Shown piece after piece: positions 50,711-59,381 of a DNA stretch of 64,000 nucleotides (positions are counted from its first letter, which is position 1; each line of letters begins with the position of its first letter). The position numbers and the translations under genes are program-made. The stretch spans positions 124,001 through 188,000 of the forward strand of contig NZ_KB899811.1 in assembly GCF_000378425.1 (NCBI RefSeq), in the 5' to 3' direction. The notes under the pieces were generated by a model. It was not told the origin of the DNA. It did not search any database and worked only from the letters and a program-made list of their open reading frames with translations. The DNA is from Cohnella laeviribosi DSM 21336. Its GTDB lineage: Bacteria > Bacillota > Bacilli > Paenibacillales > Paenibacillaceae.

Positions 50711-52126
50711 TCAATAGTTGCCGTAATTCAAATCCGTCGTTGAGAATCCGCAGAACATGGGGAAGTTCTTGACCACTTTCTTGAAGTCGTCGACGGTAAC
50801 CCCCAAACCATTGAGGCGTTGGATTCTGACTTTTTCCGCCAACTCCTTGGCTGTGTAAACTTGGCCGATTTTCTTGTAAAGCTCTGTTCCCCATTTTTGA
50901 CCAAAGTTGACGTGCGTTCTCTCGTCGGCAATATCGAATTCCGTCTGGATGGCGGACAGTGCGTCCCCGAATTCCCAGAAAGCTTCGGCGCTTTTTCTCT
51001 TCTTCGTGAACGAACACGGCTCCGCGATCATGGTCAGCCCGGTATAGGCATTCCGGACCCACTCGTCCGAAATTTCTTTGCCCGGCGACCCTTTGAAGTA
51101 TTTGAAATCGGTCGTCGAATACCCCAGCTGCTTGATTCTCCTGACACCCATCTCGGTGTGGCGGAATTCGTCCCAGGCATGCCGGGCAAGGTCATAGTAA
51201 AATTCGAACGGCATGTCATGCGTACAGTAATAGACATAGCACAGGACTTCCGCCGGGCCGATTTCCGTGGAGTGGATATAGATCATCTGTTTGACGCTTT
51301 CGAAGAAAGGCGACATCAAGGGGTCCGAGAAGTTTTTCCCTTTTTGCAGCGCGCCCGCAAAGCTTTGCCCGTTGTTTTCCAGCTCTTCCTCGCTGGGCAT
51401 CGGCCCCTCGTACAATGGGAAAACATTAGGCTCCCATGCGGAGTCCGCCGGCACCGGGCCGGCCGGTTGTTCTACCGGGTGCGCGGGCCACGCGCTTTCG
51501 TCCACCGATTTCTTCTCTTGCAAACCTTGCATGAACAGATGCCAGATGACGGCAACGTATTCACCCCAGGCCTGCGCTTTCTTCGCGTTTTCAGCGTCTG
51601 TGACATTGACGTTGTAGAAGCGGATTTGTTCTCGCACCCAGTTCAGCATCCGATTGCGTTCAACGAAGACGAGATTCAGCTGATCCACGGTCGGCGCATC
51701 CAATACAGGATCCAGCCGGTCCATCAGGTTGTCATACTGTTCGTACAGCCGCTGTAGGATGAAGAAGTAGCTGGCAAAGAAATGCTGGTCGTTTTCGGCC
51801 AAGGTCATCCGTTCGAAAGCTTCGCGGGTCAAGGCGACAGCGCTTTCATTTTTGTTCAACGTAACCGGCAGCTCGTTGATCCGGGCTTCCAGAAACTTTG
51901 CATTGCGATTGTGCAGATACCCGAAGCGGCCCAGTTTCAGTTTGCTCTCGTATTTCGGAACCGCGGGAACCCAGCCAAAGGCGATTCTGGAAAGTTCGAA
52001 TTCTTGCCAGAACAGGGTTTTCAGCATTTCGCCCGTGTCGGTGGGTCTGAGATAGGGACTCTTGCGTTTGATATCGGAGTTGAACATTTTCTCCGCCACT
52101 TCGGCCAAGACAACCGATTCTTCCAT
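50711..52126 (-). CDS. Large di-iron ferritin-like protein of unknown function
   Basis: The 471-aa soluble protein has two ExxH motifs, EFRH at 320-323 (WDEFRHTEMG) and ERTH at 402-405 (ADERTHVNFG). Preceding glutamates are at 288 (IHSTEIGPAE) and 396 (IQTEFDIA), spaced as in a four-helix di-iron carboxylate bundle. The N-terminal ~260 residues are also mostly helical and unfamiliar. Related folds include DUF455-type and di-iron oxygenases or oxidases. ATG 52126 has GGAGGG 10 nt upstream. It is divergent from an AraC gene that probably controls it. Its enzymatic role is unknown. Confidence 0.65.
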   Translation of the reverse strand: MEESVVLAEVAEKMFNSDIKRKSPYLRPTDTGEMLKTLFWQEFELSRIAFGWVPAVPKYESKLKLGRFGYLHNRNAKFLEARINELPVTLNKNESAVALTREAFERMTLAENDQHFFASYFFILQRLYEQYDNLMDRLDPVLDAPTVDQLNLVFVERNRMLNWVREQIRFYNVNVTDAENAKKAQAWGEYVAVIWHLFMQGLQEKKSVDESAWPAHPVEQPAGPVPADSAWEPNVFPLYEGPMPSEEELENNGQSFAGALQKGKNFSDPLMSPFFESVKQMIYIHSTEIGPAEVLCYVYYCTHDMPFEFYYDLARHAWDEFRHTEMGVRRIKQLGYSTTDFKYFKGSPGKEISDEWVRNAYTGLTMIAEPCSFTKKRKSAEAFWEFGDALSAIQTEFDIADERTHVNFGQKWGTELYKKIGQVYTAKELAEKVRIQRLNGLGVTVDDFKKVVKNFPMFCGFSTTDLNYGNY

Positions 52127-52162
52127 GTCGATCAAGCCCTCCTCGCGATCTTGGTACATCTC

Positions 52163-52168
52163 ATTATA
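52163..52168 (-). promoter_or_regulatory. -10 element for the ferritin-like gene
   Basis: TATAAT on the minus strand, about 37 nt before the start, without a good -35. This fits activator control by the divergent AraC protein. Confidence 0.4.
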
Positions 52169-52268
52169 GAGTTACCGGATATTTCGGAATTGTGTTAAAC
52201 TATAGCCAAATTGCGGTTTTTGTCGTGAGCGCATCTCCATGACATCGAGTCCGGGGAGGGGGCTGTCC

Positions 52269-53147
52269 GTGAGTCTCATCGAGAATTTGAATCTGGGTCC
52301 CCATTTGTTCTGGTTCCATCATGAAGCCGTCACTTGCGAGCAGCAGTGGGAAAAGTTCCATGCCCATCGGGGATTGGAGTTTCTGTATATCCATCAAGGC
52401 AACGGCCGGATCGTCATCAACCAGAAGGTGTACGACATCAAGCCGGCTGCCCTTTTTTGCTTTCAGCCCTATCAGCTGCACAGAATCAACATTTACACCA
52501 GCCCGCAATCTCCCTACATGCGCACGATGTTCGTTTTCGATCCGGCGGTGGCGGACCCCTATATCAAATTGTTTCCTTCTCTCGAGTCATTCCTGAAACA
52601 TCTCTGCAAGGGCGAGCTGTTGCAGCAAATGTTTGACATGTCGGGCAATCGCCGCTTACTCCACCTGTTCGGGGATTTCCGCCGGAGATTGGAAACCGTG
52701 CATGAGCATCAATATCGCGAAGAGCTGAACATTTTCATCATTTCGCTCCTCAGCGAGCTGCGGGATACCATCCCGTACGATGCGGACACTTCCGCATCAC
52801 AAAAAAAGCATTTGCGCCATGTCGAAAGGGTAATGGATTGGATCGAGCAGCATTACAAGGAGGAGTTTTCCCTCGACAGGCTGGCTTCGGACCTGCACAT
52901 GTCCCCCTATCATATTTCCCATCTGTTCCGGGAAGAGATGGGATGCACGATTATGGATTACATTACGGCCAGAAGAGTTCAGGAAGCCTGTTTGCTGTTG
53001 TCCACCACGAGCCTGTCGATCAAGGAGATCGGGAAAAAAGTCGGGTGGAAGAGCAACGCGTATTTCTCCCACATATTCAAGAAAAGCATGGGAGTCACAC
53101 CGAAACACTATCGTTTCTCCGCCCGAAACGTCTATCATCGCAACTAG
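52269..53147 (+). CDS. AraC-family transcriptional regulator with cupin sensor
   Basis: The 292-aa protein has an N-terminal cupin-like sensor (HAHRGLEFLYIHQGNGRIVINQKVYDIKPAALFCFQPYQLHRI, about 40-90) and a C-terminal double HTH (EFSLDRLASDLHMSPYHISHLFREEMGCTIMDYITARRVQEAC and LSIKEIGKKVGWKSNAYFSHIFKKSMGVTPKHYR). This architecture is typical of regulators of glycoside catabolism in Paenibacillus. GTG 52269 has GGGGAGGGGG 6 nt upstream. The likely targets are the divergent ferritin-like gene and perhaps the operon at 55.6 kb. Confidence 0.87.
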   Translation: MSLIENLNLGPHLFWFHHEAVTCEQQWEKFHAHRGLEFLYIHQGNGRIVINQKVYDIKPAALFCFQPYQLHRINIYTSPQSPYMRTMFVFDPAVADPYIKLFPSLESFLKHLCKGELLQQMFDMSGNRRLLHLFGDFRRRLETVHEHQYREELNIFIISLLSELRDTIPYDADTSASQKKHLRHVERVMDWIEQHYKEEFSLDRLASDLHMSPYHISHLFREEMGCTIMDYITARRVQEACLLLSTTSLSIKEIGKKVGWKSNAYFSHIFKKSMGVTPKHYRFSARNVYHRN

Positions 53148-53202
53148 CAGAATGGCCCGAGGCGGCACGCATGGAGCGGCTTCGGGCCGTTATCGTGAAT
53201 GT

Positions 53203-54084
53203 TCATTCCGAACTCAGGCAGTCCAGAAATTGCTTTGCGGCTTTGGACAGGTAGCCGTTCTTCCTCCAGATGGCTTGCGGTTGTGAAAACAGAGGGTTGC
53301 CCTTGATCCGCAGGATCCGGAAATGGTGTGAAGGATAAAGCTCCAGCATGGACATCGGCAGCATCGACATGGCGAACCCGGCCGATATGAGACTGAGAAG
53401 CATGACCGAATCGTTGCATTCGCACATGATGTTCGGCTGCAGGTTTCGTTTCTGAAATTCGCGCAGCGTATCCTGATAAATGCTCCTGCCATGCGGGGGT
53501 CTCAGCAGCAAAATAAGCGGCTTGTCCGCGATGTCGGCCAAATCGACAGGCTCGCGCAATTGGAGATTCCATTGGCCGGGGAGGACCAGCACGAACGGCT
53601 CCGGATCCAACGGGAGCGTGGAAACGTGAGGCCAATCCACCGGACTGTGGGAAATGGCGATTTCGATTTTGCGCTTCTCCATCAAATCCTTGAGGTGGTC
53701 AATGTAACCTTCCCGTATGCGGAACGACAGCATCGGGTTTTGTTCTCGCATCGCGGTGATTTTGTCGAGCAGCAGCTGCGAGCAATACACCGTGGCACCG
53801 ACGGACAAAGTTCCTTTGACCTCCCGGCCGAGTTCCTTCACCTCGGCAATGCTTTCCTCGAAATGATGGACGACCTCCATGGCCTTCCGCAAAAAAACCT
53901 CTCCCTCGTATGTCAGCGTCAATGCATGGCGCCCCCGTTCAAACAGCATGACCCCGAGCTCTTCTTCCATCGCTTTCAGCGCCTGACTGAGCGGAGGCTG
54001 CGCCATATTGAGCCGTCTCGCGGCCGAGGTGATTTGTCCTTCTTCCGCAATCGCAATAAAGTATCGCATTTGGCGAATGTCCAT
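53203..54084 (-). CDS. LysR-family transcriptional regulator
   Basis: The 293-aa protein has the LysR winged helix (IRQMRYFIAIAEEGQITSAARRLNMAQ, PPLSQALKAMEEELG) and an effector domain (KGTLSVGATVYCSQLLLDK, then RPPHGRSIYQDTLREFQKR). It resembles CatR/CbbR/BenM-type regulators, which often respond to aromatic or metabolic acids. ATG 54084 follows GGGAGGG. It is divergent from the MFS gene, with a dyad between them. Confidence 0.87.
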   Translation of the reverse strand: MDIRQMRYFIAIAEEGQITSAARRLNMAQPPLSQALKAMEEELGVMLFERGRHALTLTYEGEVFLRKAMEVVHHFEESIAEVKELGREVKGTLSVGATVYCSQLLLDKITAMREQNPMLSFRIREGYIDHLKDLMEKRKIEIAISHSPVDWPHVSTLPLDPEPFVLVLPGQWNLQLREPVDLADIADKPLILLLRPPHGRSIYQDTLREFQKRNLQPNIMCECNDSVMLLSLISAGFAMSMLPMSMLELYPSHHFRILRIKGNPLFSQPQAIWRKNGYLSKAAKQFLDCLSSE

Positions 54085-54115
54085 CTCCGCATACCCTCCC
54101 ACAATAACCATATAT

Positions 54116-54158
54116 ATTTCATATGTAAGAAATATTCAACAGATATTTTTCATATAAT
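54116..54158. promoter_or_regulatory. LysR-type dyad and -10 between lysR and MFS genes
   Basis: ATTTC-N8-GAAAT (54116-54133) fits the T-N11-A layout of a LysR box. TATAAT at 54153-54158 points toward the MFS gene. Confidence 0.45.
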
Positions 54159-54205
54159 GTGTTTCCGTATTAGAATTCAAGGAGGATAGGAATGGAGGAT
54201 ACAGA

Positions 54206-55450
54206 GTGAATCAGAGAGATAATGTCTGGAACCGCAATTTTGTCAGCATTTCGCTGAGCTGCTTTTTCGTGTTCTTCTGCTTCTATACGCTGATTCCCAC
54301 ACTGCCGCTTTTCGCAAAGGACCGCTTTCACGCAGATCAATCGCAAATCGGATTCATCCTGACCGTATTTGCCCTGGCCTCCCTGGCATCCAGACCGTTC
54401 GTCGGCATGTTGTTGGACAGATTCGGGAAAAAACGGGTGGTGGTTGCCGCCGCGTTCATTTACGCCGCGGCAAGCCTGGCTTATGTCATGGTGGACAGTT
54501 ATCCGCTTCTTGTCGCGATCCGGATTGTCCACGGATTCATGTTCGGCATAGCCACCGCTGCCGCCGGCACGATCGCGGTCGACGTGCTGCCGAAGCATCG
54601 TCTGGGTGAAGGGCTCGGATATTACGGCATGTTCGGGAGCATGGCGATGGTCATCGGCCCGTTTGTCGGACTGACCCTGATCCGGCATGTGCCTTTTCCG
54701 GTCCTGTTCTCGTTGTTGGCGCTATGTTCATTTCTCGGCCTCTGCTTCACTATGTTGGTTCGTCTCGAGTCGATTGCAACCGGCAACCAACAATGCGGGG
54801 AGATGAATCCTGCGAGCACCGCACGGAATCTGTTGGAGACATCCGCGTTGCCGATGGCCATATGCGGATTTCTTTTGTCTTTTGCGTATGGAGGAATTTC
54901 CGCATTCGTCTCCGTCTACGGTGCCAGCCTGGGACTGATTCGGTTGGCCAATTATTTTTTCGCGGTCTTTGCGTTGATGATCGTGCTTCCGCGGCCTTGG
55001 TTGGGAAAATGGTTTGACCAGCGAGGAGAACACGTCATCATTTATTCCGGCATTGTGGTATTCGTTATGGGGCAGATTATCCTCAGCCAGGCGCATTCGG
55101 GAATCGGGTATGTGGCCAGTGCGGCGGTTCTCGGTTTGGGATACGGAGCGCTGGCTCCGTCGTTCCAGACGCTGGCCGTGCGGGACGTTCCAAAGCATCG
55201 CAAAGGATTTGCAACCTCTACCTATTTGTTTTTCTTCGACGCGGGTGTGGCTGCAGGGTCCATGATCCTGGGGATTGTTGCGAAGTATTTCGATTACCAT
55301 GCGATGTATTTCTGCTCCTCCATCGTGATGGCCTTCTCGATCATTTTTTATTGTCTGCTTCATCATGCAAGGGAGCGGCGGGCAAACAAGGCTCTCCTGT
55401 CCGCGTTTGTCGAAGCGGGACAGAGCAGAGCCAAGACACGAAGGGGATGA
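54206..55450 (+). CDS. MFS transporter
   Basis: The 414-aa protein has twelve helices. VNDRFG-type motif A appears as LLDRFGKKRVVVAA and motif C-like RIVHGFMFGIATAAAG follows, as in DHA1-type permeases. GTG 54206 has GGAGG 7 nt upstream. Controlled by the divergent LysR gene, it could export a toxic aglycone or import one; the context suggests the released aromatic part of a glycoside (inference). Confidence 0.83.
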   Translation: MNQRDNVWNRNFVSISLSCFFVFFCFYTLIPTLPLFAKDRFHADQSQIGFILTVFALASLASRPFVGMLLDRFGKKRVVVAAAFIYAAASLAYVMVDSYPLLVAIRIVHGFMFGIATAAAGTIAVDVLPKHRLGEGLGYYGMFGSMAMVIGPFVGLTLIRHVPFPVLFSLLALCSFLGLCFTMLVRLESIATGNQQCGEMNPASTARNLLETSALPMAICGFLLSFAYGGISAFVSVYGASLGLIRLANYFFAVFALMIVLPRPWLGKWFDQRGEHVIIYSGIVVFVMGQIILSQAHSGIGYVASAAVLGLGYGALAPSFQTLAVRDVPKHRKGFATSTYLFFFDAGVAAGSMILGIVAKYFDYHAMYFCSSIVMAFSIIFYCLLHHARERRANKALLSAFVEAGQSRAKTRRG

Positions 55451-55501
55451 GTCGGTTCGTGAAACTCTTTATTTCTTCCACCTAATCTGTATTTCGATGC
55501 C

Positions 55502-55530
55502 TTGTTGGGAAAGATCGTGTTTTCTATAAT
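55502..55530 (+). promoter_or_regulatory. Promoter of the glycoside catabolic operon
   Basis: TTGTTG (55502-55507), 17-nt spacer, TATAAT (55525-55530), about 57 nt before the first gene. I see no catabolite-response element. Confidence 0.65.
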
Positions 55531-55586
55531 TCTACAATGTGACTGTGCTTTAGGATAAACACGAAAAAAGGGGAGGGTGTCTGAAG

Positions 55587-56810
55587 ATGAAAAGAAGATT
55601 TGCGGTATTGTTCGTCGTGACTGCCATGCTGTTTTCATTGGTGGTCGGATGTTCGCAAAGTTCGGGCAAAAATTCCGGCAATGACAAATCGACAGTCCGT
55701 GTTTCCGTATCGCTCGCGGATTCAACCGACTACTACATCGGTACCATTGTGGGAGCGAGGGTTTCGGAAGCGTTCAAGAACGCGGGCGCGACTGTTGATG
55801 TACTTGATGGTGCGAGCTCGGTAAGCACTCAATTGCAACAAATTCAGAATGCGGTTACAAACGGAGCAGACATCATTTATGTGTTCCCTGTCGGCGACGC
55901 TCAAGCCTATGGTGATACGTTGCGCAATGCCCGCAAAGCGGGAGTGAAAGTCCTTGTCAGCCACAACAATACCGGGAAAGGCACATACGATGCGTTTGTT
56001 GGCAGTGAAGAATTTTACATGGGCGCCATGATGGCGAAGATGGTCTCGAGATGGATTGACTACAGTTTGCCTGATGCGCAAAAAGTCAAAGCCCTGATTC
56101 TCGAAGCGCACTTCAATGAAACCATGGCTCACCGCGTTCTGGGAATGCGATTGATCAGCGAGAAGTTTCTGCGAAAAGCGGACATCCGGAACATGTATTT
56201 TGTCAAAAAAGATGGTGACCCGGTGTACTACAAGGATGCGGCCGGAAACGTGCTGCCGGTGGACGAGCCGACCGGCGGGTTGATCCTTGATGAAGAAGGA
56301 TACGCAATCTTGAATCCTTTCTACGATCCCCGGGTGGAACTCATCGAGAGCAGCAACAGGGTCAGCGCCGGTGTAAACGCTACCGAGGCGCAGGCCGCGC
56401 TGGAGGCAGCCGTGACCAACGGCCATGACGACATCCAAATCATCATGTCCTACGGCGACCTCGGCATCACGATGAGCCAGAAAGTCATCGAAATGTCACA
56501 AACGGGACTGCTGAAACATGATCTGCCCGAACTCGCCGTATTCGGCTCGGATGCAACGGATGCCAACCTGGAAGCTATCGCTAAAAGTGCGGACAACACC
56601 ACGGTCTTCCGCGGCGTCATGGCTGCCGGCGACCTGGTCAACACCCTGAGCGAATATGCGGCGAAGATGGTCAGGGGAGAAGAAGTGCCCGAAATAACGA
56701 TGGAACCGCTCAGTTATGTGATGGCGGACGAGAACGGCAACTTGGTTACAGTTATGTACACGGATGTGGAGCAGCTCTCGCCTTCCATCGAAGAGTTCTT
56801 TAATTATTGA
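55587..56810 (+). CDS. Sugar-type ABC transporter substrate-binding lipoprotein (RbsB/XylF class)
   Basis: The 407-aa protein has a signal peptide with lipobox VVGC (cysteine at 22) and a periplasmic-binding-protein type I fold. DADIIYVFPVGDAQ-like GADIIYVFPVGDAQAYGDTLRNA lies near 93, VLVSHNNTGKGTYDAFVGS follows, and LAVFGSDATDANLEAI near 312. A ~45-residue insertion around 205-245 is longer than in RbsB. It binds the substrate outside the membrane. ATG 55587 follows GGGGAGGG. It is the first gene of a seven-gene operon. Confidence 0.86.
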   Translation: MKRRFAVLFVVTAMLFSLVVGCSQSSGKNSGNDKSTVRVSVSLADSTDYYIGTIVGARVSEAFKNAGATVDVLDGASSVSTQLQQIQNAVTNGADIIYVFPVGDAQAYGDTLRNARKAGVKVLVSHNNTGKGTYDAFVGSEEFYMGAMMAKMVSRWIDYSLPDAQKVKALILEAHFNETMAHRVLGMRLISEKFLRKADIRNMYFVKKDGDPVYYKDAAGNVLPVDEPTGGLILDEEGYAILNPFYDPRVELIESSNRVSAGVNATEAQAALEAAVTNGHDDIQIIMSYGDLGITMSQKVIEMSQTGLLKHDLPELAVFGSDATDANLEAIAKSADNTTVFRGVMAAGDLVNTLSEYAAKMVRGEEVPEITMEPLSYVMADENGNLVTVMYTDVEQLSPSIEEFFNY

Positions 56811-56819
56811 ACGCTTCAA

Positions 56820-56861
56820 GGTGTGACGATTGCCGGGAGCCATCCGGGTAGTCGTTGCACC
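56820..56861 (+). promoter_or_regulatory. Intercistronic stem-loop after the binding-protein gene
   Basis: GGTG/CACC, ACGA/TCGT and CCGG/CCGG pair in register (56820-56861) and no T-run follows. Such stem-loops usually stabilise the upstream mRNA, giving more binding protein than ATPase. Confidence 0.55.
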
Positions 56862-56887
56862 GTTCAACTGCAAAAAGGGTGGACATC

Positions 56888-58387
56888 ATGAGTGAAAAAG
56901 TGCTTTCTCTGAAAAACATCAAAAAAGAATACCCCGGCGTGGTCGCGCTGAAAGATGTATCCCTGGATATCTACGCCGGTGAAGTGCACGCTTTGCTGGG
57001 CGAGAACGGGGCAGGCAAATCGACTTTGATCAAAATCATCGCCGGAGCGATCCAGCCTTCCGCGGGAAGCATCGTGTTTTCGGACGGGGTTGTCCATCAG
57101 TCGATGACGCCGCAAAAGGCCAAGGAATACGGAGTGGAGGTTATCTATCAGGAATTCAACCTCGTGGGCTGCCTTTCCGTGGCGGAAAACATTTGTTTCG
57201 GAGAAAAGCATGGCAAATTCGTCAATCGCCGATACATGAAGAAGGTGGCACGGGAAGCGTTCGATTTGTTCGGGGTGGACATTGACCCGTCCGCCGCCGT
57301 ATACGAACTGCCGGCCTCCAAACAACAGATCGTGGAGATTTCCAAAGCGATCTTCCGAAACGTCAAGATTCTCATCATGGACGAGCCCTCGGCCGCGCTT
57401 TCGGTCGCCGAAGTGGAGAAAATGTTCCAGGTGATCCGCAAGCTCAAGGAACGGGGCGTTGCGATCATCTACATTACCCATCGTATGGATGAGCTGTTTG
57501 AAATCTCTGACAAGGTCACCGTCATGAGAGACGGCGAGTACATCACGACGGTGCAGACGAAGGAAACCAACCGTCAGGAACTCGTGAATTACATGGTGGG
57601 CCGGGAACTGAAGGAAACCTTCCCGGTCAGACCGCAGCCATCCGATGAAGTTGTCCTGAAAGTGAAAGATTTGAGCGGCAACGGGTTCAGGGATATTTCG
57701 TTCGAACTCCGCAAGGGCGAAATTCTCGGCGTAGCCGGACTGGTGGGTGCCGGCCGAACCGAAATGGCGAGAGCCATCTACGGGGCGGACAAGAAACATG
57801 CGGGCCGGGTGTACGTCAATGGCAGACTGGCGAATACCTCTTCACCGGCCAAATCCATCCGAAACGGAATAGGCATGATTCCGGAGGATCGAAAGCAGCA
57901 CGGCTGTCTGTTGACCAGGAGCATTCTGACCAACATCTCGTTGTCCTCATTGAAACAGATATCGAAATTGGGCTTTATCAACAAGAAGAAAGAAAGAGAG
58001 CTGGCCCAAGCCTACAAGGATGAGCTGATGATCAAGGCGCCGAATCTCGAGCAATTGGTCGGCAATCTGTCGGGCGGGAACCAGCAGAAAGTCGTCATCG
58101 CCAAAACTTTGGCGGCAAACTGCAATGTCATCATTTTCGATGAACCGACGCGTGGCATCGATGTCGGCGCGAAGCAAGAGATCTACAAGCTGATGGCAAA
58201 GATCGTTTCCGAAGGCAACGCCATCTTGATGATCACGTCCGAGATGGAAGAGCTGATCGGGATGAGTGACCGCATTCTCGTCCTCCATGAAGGTAAAAGC
58301 CAGGGGATTCTCGAGAAGCACGAATTCAGCCAGTCGAGAATTCTAGAAATGGCGTCCGGCATTTCAATCGAGAAACAAGGGGCTTAA
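56888..58387 (+). CDS. Sugar ABC transporter ATP-binding protein, two ATPase domains (RbsA class)
   Basis: The 499-aa protein is a tandem ABC ATPase. Domain 1 (about 5-240) has Walker A GENGAGKST at 38-46, a degenerate signature (ELPASKQQIVEI) and Walker B LIMDEPSAAL. Domain 2 (about 255-495) has the usual modified Walker A GLVGAGRTEM, signature NLSGGNQQKVVIA and Walker B IIFDEPTRGIDVGAK. This is the RbsA/MglA/XylG arrangement. ATG 56888 has AAAGGG upstream. The permease gene starts 2 nt after its stop. Confidence 0.9.
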   Translation: MSEKVLSLKNIKKEYPGVVALKDVSLDIYAGEVHALLGENGAGKSTLIKIIAGAIQPSAGSIVFSDGVVHQSMTPQKAKEYGVEVIYQEFNLVGCLSVAENICFGEKHGKFVNRRYMKKVAREAFDLFGVDIDPSAAVYELPASKQQIVEISKAIFRNVKILIMDEPSAALSVAEVEKMFQVIRKLKERGVAIIYITHRMDELFEISDKVTVMRDGEYITTVQTKETNRQELVNYMVGRELKETFPVRPQPSDEVVLKVKDLSGNGFRDISFELRKGEILGVAGLVGAGRTEMARAIYGADKKHAGRVYVNGRLANTSSPAKSIRNGIGMIPEDRKQHGCLLTRSILTNISLSSLKQISKLGFINKKKERELAQAYKDELMIKAPNLEQLVGNLSGGNQQKVVIAKTLAANCNVIIFDEPTRGIDVGAKQEIYKLMAKIVSEGNAILMITSEMEELIGMSDRILVLHEGKSQGILEKHEFSQSRILEMASGISIEKQGA

Positions 58388-58389
58388 AC

Positions 58390-59367
58390 ATGAAAAGCAG
58401 ACTGAACCTGAAATCGTTCAATTATGACAAGTTTATTCGCGAGTACGCGATGTTGCTGATTTTCATCGTGATCGTCATCTTCTTCGGGCTGATGAATCCC
58501 AAATTCTTGTCCTGGATGAACATCAGCAACATCATCGTCCAAAACTCCTATATTCTGGTTGTGGCGGTCGGCATCTCCTTCGTCATGATGAGCGGCTCCC
58601 TCGATCTGTCCGTCGGCCAACAGATTTCCGTCATTGGCGTTTTGACGGCGGTCATGATGACGGTGTATGAAATGCCTGTTTGGCTTGCGATGGCCATCGG
58701 CATTCTTGCGGGGATCGCCATGGGCTTTTTCAACGGCGGCGTCGCCGTGCGATTGAAGATTGAACCATTGGTCGTCACCATCGCCACATCCATCGTCTTC
58801 AAGGGCGTTTCCAACATCATTTCCGGCGGGATGTCATACAACAATTTCCCGGCATCCTTCAGATACATCACGACCGGAAAGATTCTGGGACTGCCGGTCG
58901 ATGTCTGGATCGCGATCGTTTCCGTCCTCATCGCCAGCATCATTTACAATTTCACTTATTTTGGGAGATACATCAAGGCGATGGGCGGAAATATCGAGGC
59001 GACCCGTCTGGCGGGCGTCAATGTCAATGCGCTCCGGATTGCGACCTTCTGCATAAGCGGATTCTTTGTCGCGATCGCCTCTTTCATCTATATCTCCAAA
59101 TTGGCCACCATGAACTCTTCATATGGTCCCGGCATTGAGATGACCGCCATGACCGCCGCGATATTGGGCGGTATCTCCTTCAACAGCGGCGAAGGGAAAA
59201 TGTGGGGGCTGGTTGTCGGCGTCTTCACGCTGGCCATTATCGAAAACGGCATGCAGCTGGCCGAATGGAATCAATACATCCAGTATGTTGTCAAAGGCCT
59301 GATTCTCATTCTGGCAATAGGCTTCGACATTCATCAACGCTCCCAGAGGGCGAAGAAACTTTCATAA
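58390..59367 (+). CDS. Sugar ABC transporter permease (RbsC class)
   Basis: The 325-aa protein has eight to ten helices and the RbsC-type features: VGISFVMMSGSLDLSVGQQISVIGVLTAV near 60-90 and MGGNIEATRLAGVNV-N-LRI near 200, followed by AAILGGISFNSGEGKMWG. It forms the membrane channel with the RbsA-like ATPase. ATG 58390 begins 2 nt after the ATPase stop codon. Confidence 0.9.
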   Translation: MKSRLNLKSFNYDKFIREYAMLLIFIVIVIFFGLMNPKFLSWMNISNIIVQNSYILVVAVGISFVMMSGSLDLSVGQQISVIGVLTAVMMTVYEMPVWLAMAIGILAGIAMGFFNGGVAVRLKIEPLVVTIATSIVFKGVSNIISGGMSYNNFPASFRYITTGKILGLPVDVWIAIVSVLIASIIYNFTYFGRYIKAMGGNIEATRLAGVNVNALRIATFCISGFFVAIASFIYISKLATMNSSYGPGIEMTAMTAAILGGISFNSGEGKMWGLVVGVFTLAIIENGMQLAEWNQYIQYVVKGLILILAIGFDIHQRSQRAKKLS

Positions 59368-59381
59368 GGAAGGAAACTGTC

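Noticed and set aside
50505-50717. A 70-codon frame after the IS remnants
   Set aside because: It runs through the terminator hairpin of the opposite gene and has no ribosome-binding site. Another frame here (about 50500-50602, EEESFEEATIIMHQDKRYYF) may be a scrap of an unknown gene, but it is too short to call.
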